Shown here: one piece after another, positions 61,256 to 64,000 of the stretch
Layout of the letters: the number at the start of each line of letters is the position of its first letter
Position numbering within the stretch: the first letter of the stretch is position 1
NCBI RefSeq assembly: GCF_008326345.1
Contig: NZ_BJEN01000002.1
Span: 310,001-374,000 of the forward strand
Origin: Cutibacterium modestum
GTDB taxonomy: Bacteria > Actinomycetota > Actinomycetes > Propionibacteriales > Propionibacteriaceae
Direction of reading: 5' to 3'
DNA: 64,000 nucleotides
Translations under genes and position numbers: made by a program
The notes under the pieces: model-generated
What the model saw: the letters and a program-made list of their open reading frames with translations, nothing else
What the model was told of the DNA's origin: nothing
Databases searched by the model: none

Positions 61256-64000
61256 ATGTCACCGACCAAGAGCCTCGTCATCGTCGAGTCCCCCCATAAG
61301 GCCACGATGATCGCCGGGCACCTGGGACCCACGTACACCGTGCGAGCCAGCCAGGGTCACGTGCGCGACCTGCCCACCAGCGCGTCTGAGGTTCCCGCCA
61401 AGTACAAGGGGAAATCATGGGCGCGTACCGGAGTCAATGTCGACGACAAGTTCACCCCGATCTACGTCGTCTCCCCCGAAAAGCGGTCGACGATCCGCGA
61501 GCTCAAAAGCCTGCTCAAGGACTCCGATGAGCTCTTGCTCGCCACCGATGGTGACCGCGAAGGAGAGGCCATCGCCTGGCATCTGCTTGACGAGCTCAAG
61601 CCGAAGGTGCCGGTGCGCCGCATGGTGTTCAACGAGATCACCGAGAAGGCCATCAATGAGGCTGTCGCTCATACCCGCGAGCTCGACACGGACCTCGTTG
61701 ACGCCCAAGAGACCCGACGCATCCTTGACCGTCTCTACGGTTACGAGGTGTCCCCGGTGTTGTGGAAGAAGGTGCTGCCGAGACTGTCGGCGGGCCGCGT
61801 GCAATCGGTGGCTACCCGTCTAATCGTCGATCGTGAGCGCGAGCGGATGGCCTTCACCAGCGCGAACTACTGGGACATGGAGGCCACTCTGGTCGCCAAC
61901 TCGGACGAGTTCCAGGCCCGCTTGGTCTCCCTCGACGGCACCAAGATCGCGACCGGCCGCGGCTTCGACTCCCACGGCAACCTCACCTCCAAGGTGCGTC
62001 GCCTCGATGAGGTCACCACCACCACCTTGGCCAAGGCCCTCGAGAAGGCCCCGTTCGTCGTCACCAAGGTGGAGTCCAAGCCGTATACCCGCCGCCCCTA
62101 CGCTCCCTTCCGCACCACGACCCTGCAACAGGAGGCAGGTCGCAAGCTTGGCTTCACTTCCCAGCGCACCATGTCGGTGGCCCAGAATCTCTACGAGGGT
62201 GGCTACATCACTTACATGCGTACCGACTCGGTGGCCCTGTCCCAGGAAGCCATTCATGCTGCCCGTAGCCAGGCTGCCGAACTCTATGGTTCCGACCACA
62301 TCCCGGACAAACCGCGTATCTACACCTCGAAGGTGAAAAACGCCCAAGAAGCCCACGAGGCCATCCGTCCTGCCGGTGAGCACTTCCGCACCCCCGCTGA
62401 GACCGGCCTGACCGGCGACGAGTTCAAGCTTTACGAGCTGGTCTGGATGCGGACCCTCGCCTCCCAGATGGCCGATGCCAAGGGCGAGACTCTTTCAGTG
62501 ATTATCGACGCCACTCCGGCCTCGCCGGTGAGCCTGCCCGACGGTGACGTCACCACCGTCACCTTCACCGCATCTGGGCGCACCATCACCTTCCACGGCT
62601 TCCTGCGCGCTTACGTCGAGTCTGTCGACGAAGGAGCCTCCGATGACGCCCAGAAACGTCTGCCTCAGTTATCGCAGGGGCAGGACGTAGATCCGCGCGA
62701 GGTGGCAGCCAACGGGCACGACACCCGCCCGCCGGCCCGCTACACCGAGCCCAGCTTGGTGGCGAAGCTGGAGGAGCTAGAGATCGGCCGCCCGTCGACC
62801 TACGCGTCTATCATCCGCACTATCACCAGCCGCGACTACGTCTTTAAGAAAGGTTCGGCCTTGGTGCCGACCTGGCTCGCCTTTGCCGTCACAAGGTTGT
62901 TAGAGGAGCACTTTTCCAACCTTGTCGACTACCAGTTTACCGCTGACATGGAGGAAACCCTCGACCAGATAGCCCGTGGCAATGCTGATCGGGTGGCAGT
63001 GCTTTCAGCCTTCTACTTCGGTCAGACGAAATCCGACGACGGTGACGTCCCAACCCCCACGGAGGGCCACGAGGGTCTGCACCAGCTCGTCACTGAGCTC
63101 GGCGACATCGACGCGCGTACGATCTGCACCTTCCCGCTCGAGGACTCTAGCGTCGTTGTCCGGGTGGGTCGCTACGGCACCTACGTCGAGGATTCCGGGG
63201 GCAACCGGGCCAACGTCGATGACGCTCTGCCCCCCGACGAGCTCACCGTCGAGGCCGCCAAGGAGCTGCTGGCAAGCCCGAACGGCCAGGATCGCGAGCT
63301 CGGTCTGGATCCGCACAGCCATCGCCCGATCGTGGCCCGTAGCGGTCGCTTCGGCCCTTACGTCACTGAGGCCCTTGACGACGACGAGGCCACTGAGATC
63401 GTCGAGACGACGACCAAGGACGGCAAGAAGCGTCGCACCAAGCGCAAGGTGAAGCCGCGCACCGCCAGCTTGTTCAGATCGATGAGCCTTGAGACTGTCA
63501 CCCTTGACGAGGCCCTCAAGCTGCTCTCGCTGCCCCGGGTGGTTGGGACGGCCGCCGATGGCACCGAGATCACGGCCCAGAATGGTCGCTACGGCCCATA
63601 TCTCAAGAAGGGAACCGACTCGCGCTCCTTAAGCAGTGAAGACGAGATCTTCTCCATCACCCTGGAGCAGGCTGAGGCTGTGTATGCCCAGCCCAAGCAG
63701 CGAGGCCGTGCCGCGGCTAAACCGCCGCTGCGCGAACTCGGTGAGGATCCGACATCGGGGCGCCCGATCGTCGTCAAAGATGGGCGTTTCGGCCCCTACG
63801 TCACTGACGGCCAGACCAACGCCACCCTCCGCAAGGGCGACTCGGTCAAGGACATCACCCCCGAGCGTGCCCAGGAATTGCTGGCCGAGAAGAGGGCTAA
63901 GAGCCCAACCACGAAGAAAACGACGAAGAAGACGACCGCTCGCAAGACCACCACCAAGAAGTCGACGGCGACCTCGAAGTCCGCGAAGAAGGCCAAGACG
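61256..64000 (+). CDS. topA: DNA topoisomerase I, partial at 3' end
   Basis: 915 codons from the ATG at 61256 (GGAGAAGG upstream) to the window edge without a stop. Toprim domain with VIVESPHKA and LATDGDREGEAIAWHL; active-site Tyr in YEGGYITYMRTDSVALS. The C-terminal part has TopA-C repeat modules (VGRYGTYVE, SGRFGPYVT, NGRYGPYLK, DGRFGPYVT) and a Lys/Thr-rich tail typical of actinobacterial TopA, important for processivity. Relaxes negative supercoils. The remaining tail lies outside. Confidence 0.96.
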   Translation, partial: MSPTKSLVIVESPHKATMIAGHLGPTYTVRASQGHVRDLPTSASEVPAKYKGKSWARTGVNVDDKFTPIYVVSPEKRSTIRELKSLLKDSDELLLATDGDREGEAIAWHLLDELKPKVPVRRMVFNEITEKAINEAVAHTRELDTDLVDAQETRRILDRLYGYEVSPVLWKKVLPRLSAGRVQSVATRLIVDRERERMAFTSANYWDMEATLVANSDEFQARLVSLDGTKIATGRGFDSHGNLTSKVRRLDEVTTTTLAKALEKAPFVVTKVESKPYTRRPYAPFRTTTLQQEAGRKLGFTSQRTMSVAQNLYEGGYITYMRTDSVALSQEAIHAARSQAAELYGSDHIPDKPRIYTSKVKNAQEAHEAIRPAGEHFRTPAETGLTGDEFKLYELVWMRTLASQMADAKGETLSVIIDATPASPVSLPDGDVTTVTFTASGRTITFHGFLRAYVESVDEGASDDAQKRLPQLSQGQDVDPREVAANGHDTRPPARYTEPSLVAKLEELEIGRPSTYASIIRTITSRDYVFKKGSALVPTWLAFAVTRLLEEHFSNLVDYQFTADMEETLDQIARGNADRVAVLSAFYFGQTKSDDGDVPTPTEGHEGLHQLVTELGDIDARTICTFPLEDSSVVVRVGRYGTYVEDSGGNRANVDDALPPDELTVEAAKELLASPNGQDRELGLDPHSHRPIVARSGRFGPYVTEALDDDEATEIVETTTKDGKKRRTKRKVKPRTASLFRSMSLETVTLDEALKLLSLPRVVGTAADGTEITAQNGRYGPYLKKGTDSRSLSSEDEIFSITLEQAEAVYAQPKQRGRAAAKPPLRELGEDPTSGRPIVVKDGRFGPYVTDGQTNATLRKGDSVKDITPERAQELLAEKRAKSPTTKKTTKKTTARKTTTKKSTATSKSAKKAKT

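Overview
The window is high-GC actinobacterial DNA. Gene content and order match a propionibacterium, most likely Cutibacterium acnes; that species call is inference from memory of gene order, not a database match. Supporting signs are an FhaA-FhaB-PstP-FtsW cell-wall signalling cluster, a WhiB4/DUF4177/RidA/Crp/Nth/thioredoxin/Nudix block, an Ssd-TadA-TadB-TadC-Flp-TadE block and a helicase next to topA, all arranged much as in the Rv3646-Rv3682 part of the Mycobacterium tuberculosis chromosome. Further signs are an ultrashort actinobacterial T-box before ileS and several apparently leaderless starts.

Layout. 1-6.3 kb: cell-division and phosphosignalling operon on the minus strand, a glycosyltransferase-like gene, a treY scrap and an APH-fold protein. 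6.8-25.2 kb: an accessory island with two Rhs/YD-repeat polymorphic-toxin genes, putative immunity genes, a decapitated EccC/FtsK-type secretion ATPase, a transmembrane Ser/Thr kinase translationally coupled to it, an LppM-like protein and a lipoprotein. 25.4-34.7 kb: tRNA-Ser, S4 protein, SRP RNA, dnaX-ybaB-recR, and a PadR-controlled ABC exporter. 34.7-42.6 kb: ThrE-type exporter, two tandem HAD phosphatases, T-box and ileS. 42.6-44.2 kb: overlapping remnants of an ABC permease, a LuxR regulator and a Gfo/Idh/MocA oxidoreductase. 44.3-51 kb: WhiB, Crp, DNA repair, redox, NhaA. 51-56.2 kb: Flp/Tad pilus locus. 56.8-64 kb: helicase, methyltransferase, DUF2249 and topA (runs off the end).

Two themes stand out. 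First, many genes, mostly surface and secretion genes, are broken by single-base changes in short homopolymers or, in ssd, by a 7-bp duplication. Reading across the breaks restores the expected proteins, including a hidden toxin tip on the second Rhs gene directly before its putative immunity gene. Second, about 99 bp with paired DnaA-box-like 9-mers occurs in two diverged copies, one before ssd-tadA and one before the flp pilin gene. The Rhs genes, the EccC-like ATPase and the kinase look like parts of one toxin-secretion system that has lost its central divergent promoter region.
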